Origin: Arthrobacter sp.
GTDB lineage: Bacteria > Actinomycetota > Actinomycetes > Actinomycetales > Micrococcaceae
Length of the DNA stretch: 64,000 nt
Reading direction: 5' to 3'
NCBI GenBank assembly: GCA_031277795.1
Contig: JAITLQ010000013.1
Location: forward strand, 124,001-188,000
In this document: piece by piece, positions 56,767 to 64,000 of the stretch
Numbering within the stretch: the stretch's first letter is position 1
Layout of the letters: the number at the start of each line of letters is the position of its first letter
Made by a program: the position numbers and the translations under genes
The notes under the pieces: generated by a model
What the model was told of the DNA's origin: nothing
Database searches by the model: none
What the model saw: only the letters and a program-made list of their open reading frames with translations

Positions 56767-56790
56767 GGGGCGGGCGCGTACGCCCGCCCC
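56767..56790. terminator. Hairpin between SDR and lysR genes
   Basis: GGGGCGGGCG and CGCCCGCCCC pair around CGTA in the 65-bp gap. It could lower lysR and distal SDR expression relative to the first three operon genes. Confidence 0.6.
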
Positions 56791-56803
56791 GGTGTTCTCG
56801 ACC

Positions 56804-57586
56804 TTAGGCCGCGATGTAGCTTCCGCCGTTGACTGTGTACTCGGCTCCCGTCACCTGCCGGGAGACATCCGAAACCAGGAACGTGATGGCAGCCGCGACA
56901 TCTTCGGGTGCGCCGATGTGCCCCACGGGAAGCTTGCGTACCTCCGTAGCGAAGTGATGAATCGCAGCTTCGCGATCCATCCCGTACTCATCGGCCAGGC
57001 TCTGGGCGAAGCCGCCCGGCTTGTCCCACGAGGCCGTGCGGGTCGGGCCGGGAGAGACAACGTTGGAACGGATGCCGTGCTGACCAAACTCGTTGGCCAG
57101 CGACTTCGACAAGTTCAACACCATCGCCTTCGTGACCGAGTAGTCAACAAAGAACACGTCCGGCTGGCGTCCACATTCGCTGGCAACGGACACGATGGAT
57201 CCGTTCCCTTGGTCCATCATGTGCGGAAGCACCAGCTGGGTCAGCTGAACCATGGAGAAGAAATTGATATCGATCGTGCGACGCCAGTCCTCGAGCGTGG
57301 TGGCCAAGAACCCGTCGCGATACGGGAAGACGCCCACATTGTTGACGAGCCCGTCGACGCGACCGAACTGCGAGATAGCAGCGTCCACGAGCGCCTGGCA
57401 CCCCTGCGCCGTCGCGAGATCGGCCTGCACGGCAAGCACGTTGTCCACGCCCTGCAACGGAGTGACGTCCAGGTCACCCGCCACAACGGTGACGCCTTCT
57501 TGCGCGAGCAATCGAACGGTCTGATAACCAATGCCGAGCGCTGCGCCGCTCACGATCACAACGCGTCCGGAGAGATGAAGATCCAT
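56804..57586 (-). CDS. Short-chain dehydrogenase/reductase (classical SDR)
   Basis: This 260-residue enzyme has SGAALGIG near residues 13-20 (an SDR nucleotide loop), GDLD after beta2, NNVG near 80-83, catalytic Ser in SVASECG near 131-137 and YSVTK near 148-152. VTGAEYTVNGGSYIAA is the typical SDR end. It is third in the minus-strand operon, after the ADH and cupin genes. The substrate is probably a sugar- or polyol-derived alcohol. Confidence 0.93.
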   Translation of the reverse strand: MDLHLSGRVVIVSGAALGIGYQTVRLLAQEGVTVVAGDLDVTPLQGVDNVLAVQADLATAQGCQALVDAAISQFGRVDGLVNNVGVFPYRDGFLATTLEDWRRTIDINFFSMVQLTQLVLPHMMDQGNGSIVSVASECGRQPDVFFVDYSVTKAMVLNLSKSLANEFGQHGIRSNVVSPGPTRTASWDKPGGFAQSLADEYGMDREAAIHHFATEVRKLPVGHIGAPEDVAAAITFLVSDVSRQVTGAEYTVNGGSYIAA

Positions 57587-57616
57587 GATGTTGGTCCTTA
57601 GATTCTTTGAAGCTGG

Positions 57617-58057
57617 TCAGAGGGAAAGCGGGGCGTTCTTGCTATCCAGGAACTCGACGGTCGTGAAGATGAGCTCCGTCTCGCCCACATTCTCGAGGTC
57701 GTGGAGGAGATACTCCCCTTCCGCAAAGGTGTAGTGGCGGGTCTCCCCTGCCACGTAGGAGACCTCACGCGTGGTGCCATCGAATGTCCGTTGGCGGCTT
57801 CGGCCCGGCACGACGGCGGTCCAGAAGTAGTCCAGCACGTGACGGTGAGCGGGAACCCTGTCGCCAGGAGCCACACGGATCTCCCAGACGCGCACGTGAT
57901 CGCTCTCGCTCAGCAGGCGGGTGCCGACGTTGCCATTCATGGCGTTTGCGACGAAGTCGGCCTCGATCTCGGACGGCCACTCCGCGCGGTCGCTACTCAC
58001 CAGCTCGCCTGCCAGCGGCAGGTCGGACAGGTAGGCGGCAGAGGAAGAGTTGTTCAT
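57617..58057 (-). CDS. Cupin-domain protein
   Basis: This 146-residue small beta-barrel protein has the first cupin motif in VAPGDRVPAHRHVLDYFWTAV near residues 70-90, with a His-x-His pair, and the second in YTFAEGEYLLHDLENVGETEL near 110-130, with a His. These could hold one metal ion. The function could be a dioxygenase, isomerase or lactone-handling enzyme; sequence alone does not decide. It lies 10 bp after the ADH gene and 30 bp before the SDR gene. Confidence 0.82.
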   Translation of the reverse strand: MNNSSSAAYLSDLPLAGELVSSDRAEWPSEIEADFVANAMNGNVGTRLLSESDHVRVWEIRVAPGDRVPAHRHVLDYFWTAVVPGRSRQRTFDGTTREVSYVAGETRHYTFAEGEYLLHDLENVGETELIFTTVEFLDSKNAPLSL

Positions 58058-58066
58058 GAGTTTTCC

Positions 58067-59119
58067 TTACTTCTGAATGTGGTTCGGGGCAGTCAGGAGG
58101 ATCTTGCAGGTGTCGGGGTCCGAGGCGACCTTGGCCATGGCGGCCTCCGCCTCGGCCCACGAGAATTCGTCGGTCACGAGCGGATCGATGCGCAGCTTGC
58201 CGTCGGCAAGCAACTCGAGGGCCCTGCCCATGGCTGCCCGCGAAGCAAAGCCGCCTCGGATATCCAGCTCCTTGAGGGCAATCGCGTTGGTCTTGATCGG
58301 AACGTCGGCTCCACTGTTCAGTCCAGCAAGGACCACCGTGGAACCTGGGCGTGCTGCGGTGATGGCTTGCGCCATGGCCCCACCGACGCCTGTGACCTCA
58401 ACGATGAGATCGGCTCCTCGCCCTTCAGTGGCGCGTTCGATCACCGCCTCAAGGTCTTCTCCGAGAGGGTTGAGGACAACGTCTGCCCCCACCAACAGAG
58501 CGCGCTTTCGGCGCCCCTCATTCGGTTCAGAGACGATGACGGTTCGTGCGCCCGCACCACGAGCAACGGCCGCACACAGCAGGCCAACCGGGCCAGCGCC
58601 CAAGATGGCAACGGTGTCCCCTGGTGCAAGCCGACCTCGATCCAAGACGAAGTTCACGGCGCAGGCCAGAGGCTCCGCGAGCGCTGCATCCCGCGCTGAG
58701 ACGCCGCTCGGCACCTTGGTGAGCCGGCGTACCGGGGCAGCAATGGAGTCGGCCCACGCTCCGTGCCGCGTGATGCCGAGGTGCTCCCAGTCCGAACAGA
58801 GATTGAAGCGCCCAGCGAGGCATTGCTCGCAGGTTCCGCACGGCACCAACGGTTCGGCGACAACCAGGTCGCCAACGCTCAAGCCGGCGGATGCGGAAGC
58901 AGACGCGTCTCCCCCGGCAACCTCGCCCACGAACTCGTGCCCCAACACCAGGGGAAGATCGGCCGGGTCCAGCATCGTGCCCTCGTTGAAGAGGTGGATG
59001 TCGGTGCCACACAACCCTGCGTACACGGGACGCACCAAGACCTCACCGTCCTGCGGCTGCGGATCCTCGACGTTGGCGAGTCCGCCTTGCCCCAGTTCCG
59101 TCATCACGAACGCCTGCAT
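58067..59119 (-). CDS. Zinc-dependent alcohol dehydrogenase (sorbitol/threonine dehydrogenase type)
   Basis: This 350-residue medium-chain dehydrogenase has catalytic zinc ligands in GLCGTDIH and LGHEFVGEV, and a full structural zinc lobe CGTCEQCLAGRFNLC near residues 94-108. The NAD fold has VAILGAGPVGLL near 168-179 and VSEPNEGRR. GGAGGA precedes the ATG at 59119. It is first in the minus-strand operon and divergent from the sugar ABC transporter genes, so it probably performs an early oxidation of the imported compound. Confidence 0.93.
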   Translation of the reverse strand: MQAFVMTELGQGGLANVEDPQPQDGEVLVRPVYAGLCGTDIHLFNEGTMLDPADLPLVLGHEFVGEVAGGDASASASAGLSVGDLVVAEPLVPCGTCEQCLAGRFNLCSDWEHLGITRHGAWADSIAAPVRRLTKVPSGVSARDAALAEPLACAVNFVLDRGRLAPGDTVAILGAGPVGLLCAAVARGAGARTVIVSEPNEGRRKRALLVGADVVLNPLGEDLEAVIERATEGRGADLIVEVTGVGGAMAQAITAARPGSTVVLAGLNSGADVPIKTNAIALKELDIRGGFASRAAMGRALELLADGKLRIDPLVTDEFSWAEAEAAMAKVASDPDTCKILLTAPNHIQK

Positions 59120-59222
59120 TGATGTCCTCCGAATGTCCTTGCGCACCTTGTTCGCCTTCAAGCTTCGTGACCGGCATCTCGGGTGCACAAATACCGAAAA
59201 TCACTGGAAGTATTGATCGCCG

Positions 59223-59257
59223 CGATAGTTCAGCCGAGACATAGCCCTGGGCTATCG
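59223..59257. promoter_or_regulatory. Divergent island promoter with inverted repeats (candidate LysR site)
   Basis: ATAGCCC-T-GGGCTAT (59241-59255) is a perfect inverted repeat with T-N11-A geometry. CGATAG (59223-59228) and CTATCG (59252-59257) form a wider repeat sharing half-sites with 52821-52841. The region 59120-59357 serves the ADH operon and the ABC transporter operon. Confidence 0.55.
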
Positions 59258-59357
59258 ACGAGCAGCGGAACTAATAGTCGTGCGAGTGACTCAGAACACA
59301 CACGATGGAAAGGAAGACAGCGCGGCACCCGGGGTGTCGACGACATGAGGAGGACGC

Positions 59358-60482
59358 GTGAGCAACGAAGCACACGAGGCACCGGCGGAAGATCAAGAGC
59401 ATCAGCGGGTCTGGGCCGAGGCCACCGCAGAGGCGCGAGAAATGATCGTGTCGAAGCCGGGAGTTGGCAGACGAACGCTGGTCCAGCGGGCCGGCTTCGG
59501 CACCCTTGCCCTAGCCCTCGGTGGCGGCTTCCTCGCGAATTTCACTCGCGAAAATCCTCAATCCGTTGCCTCGTCCTTGAACGGAGGTGAGGGCAAAGGC
59601 CTGAAAATGCTGGGCACGAATGGGGCCTTGACGGTGTCCTGGTATGCCCAAGGCCGAGCCGCGATGCAACGCTGGTGCGAGGTCTATGGCGTGGACCTGA
59701 CCTGGATCGACGGTCAGGGCGACAGCAACAAGCAGCGCGCCGCCCTGGACTCGGCTGCAGAGCGCAAGTGGGACATCGCCGGCATCACCCCCTCCACCGC
59801 TGGCACCATCGTCGATCCCGTCAACCGCATGGCGGACGCCGGCACCGGCGTCTTCGAAATGACGTCCAACATCGGCGGCCCGTCTGACAAGGTCAACATT
59901 CTGACTTCGGTCCAGCAGAGCTCCTTCGACATGGGCTACAACGTCGCGAAGCTGCTCTTCGAACGGGCTGGCGGCACGGGAACGGTGATTCATACCCGCG
60001 GCGTTCCAGGCGGTTCAGACGAGAAGGGTCGCTATGAGGGCTTCCACGCTGCGCTCAAGGAGTTCCCCGGGATGAAATTGGTGGCGGAGGACTTTGGCCG
60101 CTGGGACCGCGCCCGCGCCCAACAGCTCTGGCAGACCTATCTCAACCGCTATCCCGACATCACGGTGGGCTACTGCCAGAACGACGACATGGCCTTCGGC
60201 GCGCTGACCGCTGCCGAGTCAGCGGGGCGCAAGGACGTCATCATCGGTGGCGCCGACGGCATGCCGGACGCGATCGATGCGATTCTCGCCGGGCGCATCG
60301 TGGCGACCGCCCGACACTCTGCACCCCAGATCCATGCCCTTCCGGTGATCCTCGGAGTGGCTTGGAAGCTGGGCGCCATCGACACGTTCCCCACCCTCAC
60401 TCCCGTGACCGCACCTGTGGTCACCGAGGACAACGCCGCCGCGGTGAAGTTCCTGCAGCAAGACGGGGTGCTCTATGCCTAG
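59358..60482 (+). CDS. Sugar ABC transporter substrate-binding protein (ribose type), Tat-like signal
   Basis: This 374-residue periplasmic-binding-protein type 1 member has two lobes with GDSNKQRAALDSA near 122, GITPSTAGTIVDPVN near 140 and YCQNDDMAFGALTAAE near 272. The N-terminus has a 36-residue polar region, then GRRTLVQRAGFGTLALALGG near 37-56, which looks like a twin-arginine signal, and no lipobox Cys follows. A GTG start with AGGAGG 4 nt upstream is used. It heads the importer operon. The ligand is unknown, probably a monosaccharide or polyol. Confidence 0.88.
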   Translation: MSNEAHEAPAEDQEHQRVWAEATAEAREMIVSKPGVGRRTLVQRAGFGTLALALGGGFLANFTRENPQSVASSLNGGEGKGLKMLGTNGALTVSWYAQGRAAMQRWCEVYGVDLTWIDGQGDSNKQRAALDSAAERKWDIAGITPSTAGTIVDPVNRMADAGTGVFEMTSNIGGPSDKVNILTSVQQSSFDMGYNVAKLLFERAGGTGTVIHTRGVPGGSDEKGRYEGFHAALKEFPGMKLVAEDFGRWDRARAQQLWQTYLNRYPDITVGYCQNDDMAFGALTAAESAGRKDVIIGGADGMPDAIDAILAGRIVATARHSAPQIHALPVILGVAWKLGAIDTFPTLTPVTAPVVTEDNAAAVKFLQQDGVLYA

Positions 60483-62013
60483 CCACGTGGCCACGAAGCC
60501 GAACCCGACTCAGGTTGAGCCAGCATCAGCCACCCCGCGCCTGCGGTTGCGGGGGCTCTCGAAGCATTACGGCGGGGTGGCCGCGCTTCGCGACGTCACG
60601 TTGGACCTCCGTGCTGGTGAGGTCATGGCGCTGTTCGGGCACAACGGGGCGGGCAAGAGCACGCTCATCAAGACGCTCGCCGGGGCCGAAGTGCCAGATG
60701 CCGGCACCGTCGAGATCGACGGCGAGGAAGTCGACACCACCTCCCCCCGCGGGGCGCTCGAAGCGGGCATCCGAGTGGTCTATCAAGAGCTCTCCCTCTT
60801 CGGCGAACTCTCGGTGGCGGAAAACATGCTCTCAGGGAGTCGTCGTGCCGCCTTCCTGGATCGCCGCTCCATGGTCAAGGAGTGCCGGGAACATCTCGAG
60901 ACCATGGGCCTCAACGTAGACCCGACGGTGGCCGTGGAATCCCTGGCGCTCGGCGAGCAGCAGATGGTGGAGATTGGCCGGGCGCTCTTCTCGGGCGCCA
61001 AGGTTGTGGTCCTTGACGAGCCAACGAGCGCACTGAGCCCGTCAGAGGCCAAGCTGCTCTTCGAGTTCGTGTCCCAGATGTCTTCCAGAGGCATCACCTT
61101 CATCCTCATTTCCCACTTTCTCGACGAGATCATGGACAACGCCGACCGCGTCACCGTCATGCGATCGGGCACCGTGGTTGACACCGTTCCTGTTGAGGGG
61201 CTCACTGCAGCCGCCCTGGTGCATCTGGCGCTGGGGGAACAGGACGTGCGGGAGGGCACCTTTGCCGATGTGGAACGGCAGCTTCCCACTCCGGTAGGAG
61301 GCAAGGTCGTAGCCCGTGCGACCAGCGCCGATCTGGAAGGTGTGGTTAGAGGTCTTGACCTCGAGATCGGCGAAGGCGAAATTGTGGCTCTCTACGGGGA
61401 GCTTGGTTGCGGTCATGAGGACGTCGCCGAGGCGCTGTTCGGTGCCCGTCGTGTCGTCAGCGGCTCGCTCGAGGTGCTGGGCCAAAAGGCAACGGCGGCC
61501 GGCCCAGTGCGCCTACGCCGTGCCGGCGTCGGCTACGTTCCGGCCGACCGCCGTTCGGCGCTCGCCCTGGAACAACCTATTTATCGCAATGTCACGCTGG
61601 CCGCGTTGGACAAGGTGTGCCCCTGGTTTGTGCGGGTCGCCAACGAGCACCGCGTCACCAAGAATTTCATCGAGCGACTTGGCATTCGCGGGGCTAGCGC
61701 CACCAAAGAGGTGGGGCTGCTCTCGGGGGGCAATCAGCAAAAGGTTCTCATCTCCCGGTGGCTCGTTGACGCCCCCAAGTTGCTGGTACTGGCCGAGCCC
61801 ACGCGCGGCATGGACGTGGGTGCCAAGACAGATGTGCTCAAGGCCATCGAGCAGGCCCGCGATGAGGGCGCCAGCATCCTGCTGGTCACCAGCGAACCCG
61901 AGACCGCCGTCGCCCTCGGGGACCGCATCCTGACCATGCGGCGCGGGGTCGTCACCCGCACATTCCAAGATGAATCCGTCCGCGGCCGAGACCTGCTGGA
62001 GGCAGTAGCATGA
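60475..62013 (+). CDS. Sugar ABC transporter, two-domain ATPase (RbsA/XylG type)
   Basis: This 512-residue ATPase has two nucleotide-binding domains. The first has Walker A GHNGAGKST at residues 55-63, LALGEQQMVEIGRAL, and VVVLDEPTSALSPSE. The second has the degenerate A loop GELGCGHEDVAEAL typical of RbsA C-terminal domains, LLSGGNQQKVLISRWL and LLVLAEPTRGMDVGA. It overlaps the binding-protein gene by 8 bp and the permease gene by 4 bp. Confidence 0.95.
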   Translation: MPSHVATKPNPTQVEPASATPRLRLRGLSKHYGGVAALRDVTLDLRAGEVMALFGHNGAGKSTLIKTLAGAEVPDAGTVEIDGEEVDTTSPRGALEAGIRVVYQELSLFGELSVAENMLSGSRRAAFLDRRSMVKECREHLETMGLNVDPTVAVESLALGEQQMVEIGRALFSGAKVVVLDEPTSALSPSEAKLLFEFVSQMSSRGITFILISHFLDEIMDNADRVTVMRSGTVVDTVPVEGLTAAALVHLALGEQDVREGTFADVERQLPTPVGGKVVARATSADLEGVVRGLDLEIGEGEIVALYGELGCGHEDVAEALFGARRVVSGSLEVLGQKATAAGPVRLRRAGVGYVPADRRSALALEQPIYRNVTLAALDKVCPWFVRVANEHRVTKNFIERLGIRGASATKEVGLLSGGNQQKVLISRWLVDAPKLLVLAEPTRGMDVGAKTDVLKAIEQARDEGASILLVTSEPETAVALGDRILTMRRGVVTRTFQDESVRGRDLLEAVA

Positions 62014-63113
62014 GCGCCCCGTCCATGACCCGAACCACCCCGAACATCAAGTATTGGATGGCCGCCAGGGCCCGCATTCTTGGACCCCTCTTCGCGCTCG
62101 TCGTCCTGCTGGTCGTGTTCACCGCTATGGCCCCTACGACCTTCCTCACCGGCGCCAACCTCACCAATCTACTGACGCAGGTCTCGGTGCTTGCCGTGAT
62201 GGCCGTGGGCCTGACCATGGTGCTGCTCCTCGGCGAAATCGACCTGTCGGTCGCCAACTTGTCCTCGTTTGCCGGCGTCGCGTGCGCCACGTTCTTCTCG
62301 GGCAACGCCTTCGGGCTCTTTCTTTTCGGCGAGGGGAAGCTAGCCCCCGGCATCGAGTGGATCGCCATCTTCGGGCCGGTTGCCCTCGGCATGCTGATGG
62401 GCTGGGTGTCTAGCCTGATGATCAACAAAGCCGGCATTCCTAGCTTCGTGGCGACCCTCGCGGTCTTCGAGATCGCCTCGGGCTGGGCGCTGTACTGGAG
62501 CCAGGGAAACACGCTCTACGACATCCCCGGCGCCGTGAAGTGGATGGGCTCGGGAAGCCTGGGGCCGATCCCCGTGATCGCTCTCGTGGCGGCCGTCATT
62601 CTCCTAGTGGCCCACCTGGTGCTGCAGCGCACCAAATTCGGCCGCAGCATCTACATGGTTGGCGCCAATCGCCGCGCTGCGGAACTGAGCGGCGTGCCGG
62701 TGCAGAAGGTGATGCGCAACGTCTTCGTCCTTTCTGGCGGTCTGGCAGCGTTCGCTGGCGTGCTGAATGTGGGTCGCCTTGGCTCTGCGCAGGCGGAGCT
62801 CGGCAACGACCTCCTGCTTCCGGCCATCGCTGCAGTGGTGCTGGGCGGCACATCGCTCTTCGGCGGCGTGGGAGGCATGGGCTACACCGTGATCGGCCTC
62901 TTGATCTACGGGGTGCTGGACAACGGCCTCGACCAGCTGGACATCGATATCTTCCTCAAGCCGTTCATTCGCGGCGTCTTCCTCATCTTGGCGTTGCTCC
63001 TCAACGTCCTGGCCATGCGGATCGCGAGGCGGGCCTCCGAATTTTCACCTGAGGCATCAGCACCAACGCCCAAGGCTCCGGAAGAGCCTCCCCTCGTGGG
63101 TGCGGCGGCGTAA
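62010..63113 (+). CDS. Sugar ABC transporter permease (RbsC type)
   Basis: This 367-residue membrane protein has eight to ten helices. It shows MAVGLTMVLLLGEIDLSVANLSSFAG near residues 69-94 and GRSIYMVGANRRAAELSGVPVQKVM near 211-235, the coupling loop of the RbsC/XylH family. AAVVLGGTSLFGGVGGMGYTVIGL lies near 271-294. Its ATG overlaps the ATPase stop (ATGA). It is the last island gene before hairpin B. Confidence 0.95.
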   Translation: MSAPSMTRTTPNIKYWMAARARILGPLFALVVLLVVFTAMAPTTFLTGANLTNLLTQVSVLAVMAVGLTMVLLLGEIDLSVANLSSFAGVACATFFSGNAFGLFLFGEGKLAPGIEWIAIFGPVALGMLMGWVSSLMINKAGIPSFVATLAVFEIASGWALYWSQGNTLYDIPGAVKWMGSGSLGPIPVIALVAAVILLVAHLVLQRTKFGRSIYMVGANRRAAELSGVPVQKVMRNVFVLSGGLAAFAGVLNVGRLGSAQAELGNDLLLPAIAAVVLGGTSLFGGVGGMGYTVIGLLIYGVLDNGLDQLDIDIFLKPFIRGVFLILALLLNVLAMRIARRASEFSPEASAPTPKAPEEPPLVGAAA

Positions 63114-63139
63114 CCGCCATCCCACCAAACTAGTCAGCA

Positions 63140-63185
63140 CCCGACGGCGTGTGGCCGGCTCCCAGCCCGGCCACACGCCGTCGGG
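63140..63185. terminator. Island-flanking 46-bp hairpin, copy B
   Basis: CCCGACGGCGTGTGGCCGG and its reverse complement form an uninterrupted stem. It has the same length and loop (CTCCCAGC) as copy A at 52751. It terminates the ABC transporter operon and the convergent PAP2-like gene. Confidence 0.85.
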
Positions 63186-63205
63186 CATGGGGTTGAAGCG
63201 CCGCC

Positions 63206-63772
63206 TCAGGCGGTGAGGAACCATCCGGCCAGGCTCACGGCGAGGCCCACGAGCGAGCCGGCCGCGACCTGGGACGGGGTGTGGTGGTTGAGCCTCACGC
63301 GCGTCCAGCACACGAGCACGAGGCCGGCGGCGGCCGCGTGCGCACCCCACGGCACGCCGGCGCCTGCTGTGAAGAAGACGAACGCCGCGACCGCCGCGTG
63401 GATGGAGATCTTCCACCACAGCGTCACGGCGCCGGTCACGATCAGGCCGGCGAGGACGAGGAGCACTTCGCGCATCACGGCGGCCGGGGCGCCCGTCCAC
63501 GCGAGCAGGCCGAGGCCCGCCGCGATCGAGACGAGGCAGAACACGAGCAGCGGCCAGCGCTGTTCACGTCGGGTGACGTGGATGTCGCTCACGCGGCCCG
63601 CCCGCCGCGCGAGCAGCAGGGCGATCCACGGCAGGCCCGTCGTGAACACGGTGGCGAGGAGCGCCGAGCCCCAACTCACGCCGGGCTCGCGCAACGGCAG
63701 GCTCAGGAGCAGCAGGCTGACGAGGAGGGCAGGGGCGGCGAGGTGGCTGATGAAGCGGGCGGTGCGTTCCAC
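63206..63772 (-). CDS. PAP2-family membrane phosphatase-like protein
   Basis: This 188-residue protein has five to six helices. PAP2-like elements are DIHVTRREQRWP near residues 64-75 (motif 1 region), KISIHAAVAAFVFF near 121-134 (motif 2, with SIHA in place of PSGH) and TRVRLNHHTPSQVAAGSLVG near 157-176 (motif 3, R and H conserved). The catalytic signature is therefore weaker than in active lipid phosphatases, though such forms are common in actinobacteria. It is a single gene. Confidence 0.8.
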   Translation of the reverse strand: MERTARFISHLAAPALLVSLLLLSLPLREPGVSWGSALLATVFTTGLPWIALLLARRAGRVSDIHVTRREQRWPLLVFCLVSIAAGLGLLAWTGAPAAVMREVLLVLAGLIVTGAVTLWWKISIHAAVAAFVFFTAGAGVPWGAHAAAAGLVLVCWTRVRLNHHTPSQVAAGSLVGLAVSLAGWFLTA

Positions 63773-63817
63773 CGGATCGACTTTAGGCCCCTCGGCACCT
63801 CACCGGCCGAACCCGGG

Positions 63818-64000
63818 TTACTCGCCCCGCTCCTCGTCAGACCACGTCAGTTCAACGCGAACCGACTCCGTGGGAATGTCGCAGGTGACGGCAACCACCT
63901 CGCGGGCCATGTCTTCGCATTCCTCCACGAAGCGGGCTTGCGTGGTGAGATCGACGCCCTCACCGGTGACGCCGATCGTCCAGAGAGTGCTCCCCGGTTC
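63818..64000 (-). CDS. C-terminal part of a HicB-like protein (truncated by the window edge)
   Basis: A minus-strand frame enters from the right edge and stops at TAA (63820-63818), giving 60 residues. LTTQARFVEECEDMAREVVAV followed by CDIPTESVRVEL resembles the HicB-like antitoxin fold, where TQAR... and DVP...F.VE segments recur. The 5' end and any HicA partner lie outside the window. The assignment is tentative. Confidence 0.45.
   Translation of the reverse strand, partial: EPGSTLWTIGVTGEGVDLTTQARFVEECEDMAREVVAVTCDIPTESVRVELTWSDEERGE

Larger units (their letters stand above)
52797..63139. other. Candidate acquired catabolic island
   Basis: Ten genes lie between two nearly identical hairpins. 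By eye the DNA is less G+C rich than its neighbours, and codon third positions are more mixed. The content is coherent: an ABC sugar importer, six oxidoreductases or cupin enzymes and a LysR regulator. No integrase, transposase or att-like tRNA site is visible, so the route of entry could be recombination between the hairpins. Confidence 0.5.

Noticed and set aside
52797-63139. Calling the island an integrative element or prophage
   Set aside because: No integrase, recombinase, tRNA target, phage structural gene or conjugation gene is present; only the flanking hairpins and composition support acquisition.

Overview
The window is chromosomal DNA of a high-GC actinobacterium, most likely Micrococcales. 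The reasons are the very high G+C, the GTG and TTG starts, a DUF222/HNH protein, actinobacterial FadE-type fused acyl-CoA dehydrogenases, an LCP cell-wall ligase, and MocR, GntR, MarR and TetR regulators. I cannot name the species. No rRNA, tRNA, CRISPR array, transposase or phage gene was seen.

Layout. (1) 1-2.9 kb holds an amidohydrolase, a GntR regulator and a DNA-3-methyladenine glycosylase. (2) 3.0-18.2 kb is a divergent acyl-CoA catabolic cluster. On the minus strand lie a two-domain acyl-CoA dehydrogenase, an NDP-forming acyl-CoA ligase, a TetR regulator, a thiolase-fold protein without the usual nucleophilic Cys, a DUF35 partner, an aldehyde dehydrogenase and an MFS transporter. On the plus strand lie a MaoC hydratase, EtfB, EtfA and a membrane cytochrome b with a repeated N-terminus. 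The set reads as: activate an acid, dehydrogenate (electrons to ETF and perhaps through the cytochrome to the membrane), hydrate, cleave by a retro-aldol-like step, then oxidise the released aldehyde. (3) 18.2-30.4 kb is housekeeping and accessory: EamA transporter, lipoprotein, GlsB, a GNAT, a MocR/YczE pair, and an iron-siderophore locus (reductase, ABC ATPase, two permeases, binding protein). (4) 30.4-44.3 kb holds regulator/transporter pairs (MarR/MFS, MarR/MATE, TetR/YhgE-like), an aldo/keto reductase, an LCP ligase, a class I amidotransferase and small enzymes. (5) 44.3-52.8 kb carries hexanucleotide repeats, a DUF222/HNH protein, a PPC-domain protein, a secreted EEP-fold hydrolase, HdeD, Nudix, DUF1345 and DoxX proteins.

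(6) 52.8-63.14 kb looks like an acquired catabolic island. It appears lower in G+C and is bracketed by two nearly identical 46-bp hairpins that differ by a compensatory base pair. It encodes two medium-chain dehydrogenases, a PRISE-like reductase, two short-chain dehydrogenases, a cupin, a LysR regulator and a ribose-type ABC importer. No kinase or aldolase is present. Two of its promoters carry inverted repeats with the T-N11-A geometry of LysR boxes, so the island may be one regulon. (7) 63.2-64 kb has a PAP2-family membrane protein and the end of a HicB-like gene.

The most promising systems for follow-up are the Cys-less thiolase/DUF35/ALDH module with its ETF-cytochrome b branch, and the hairpin-bracketed island. 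All functions are inferred from reading sequence; no database search was possible.
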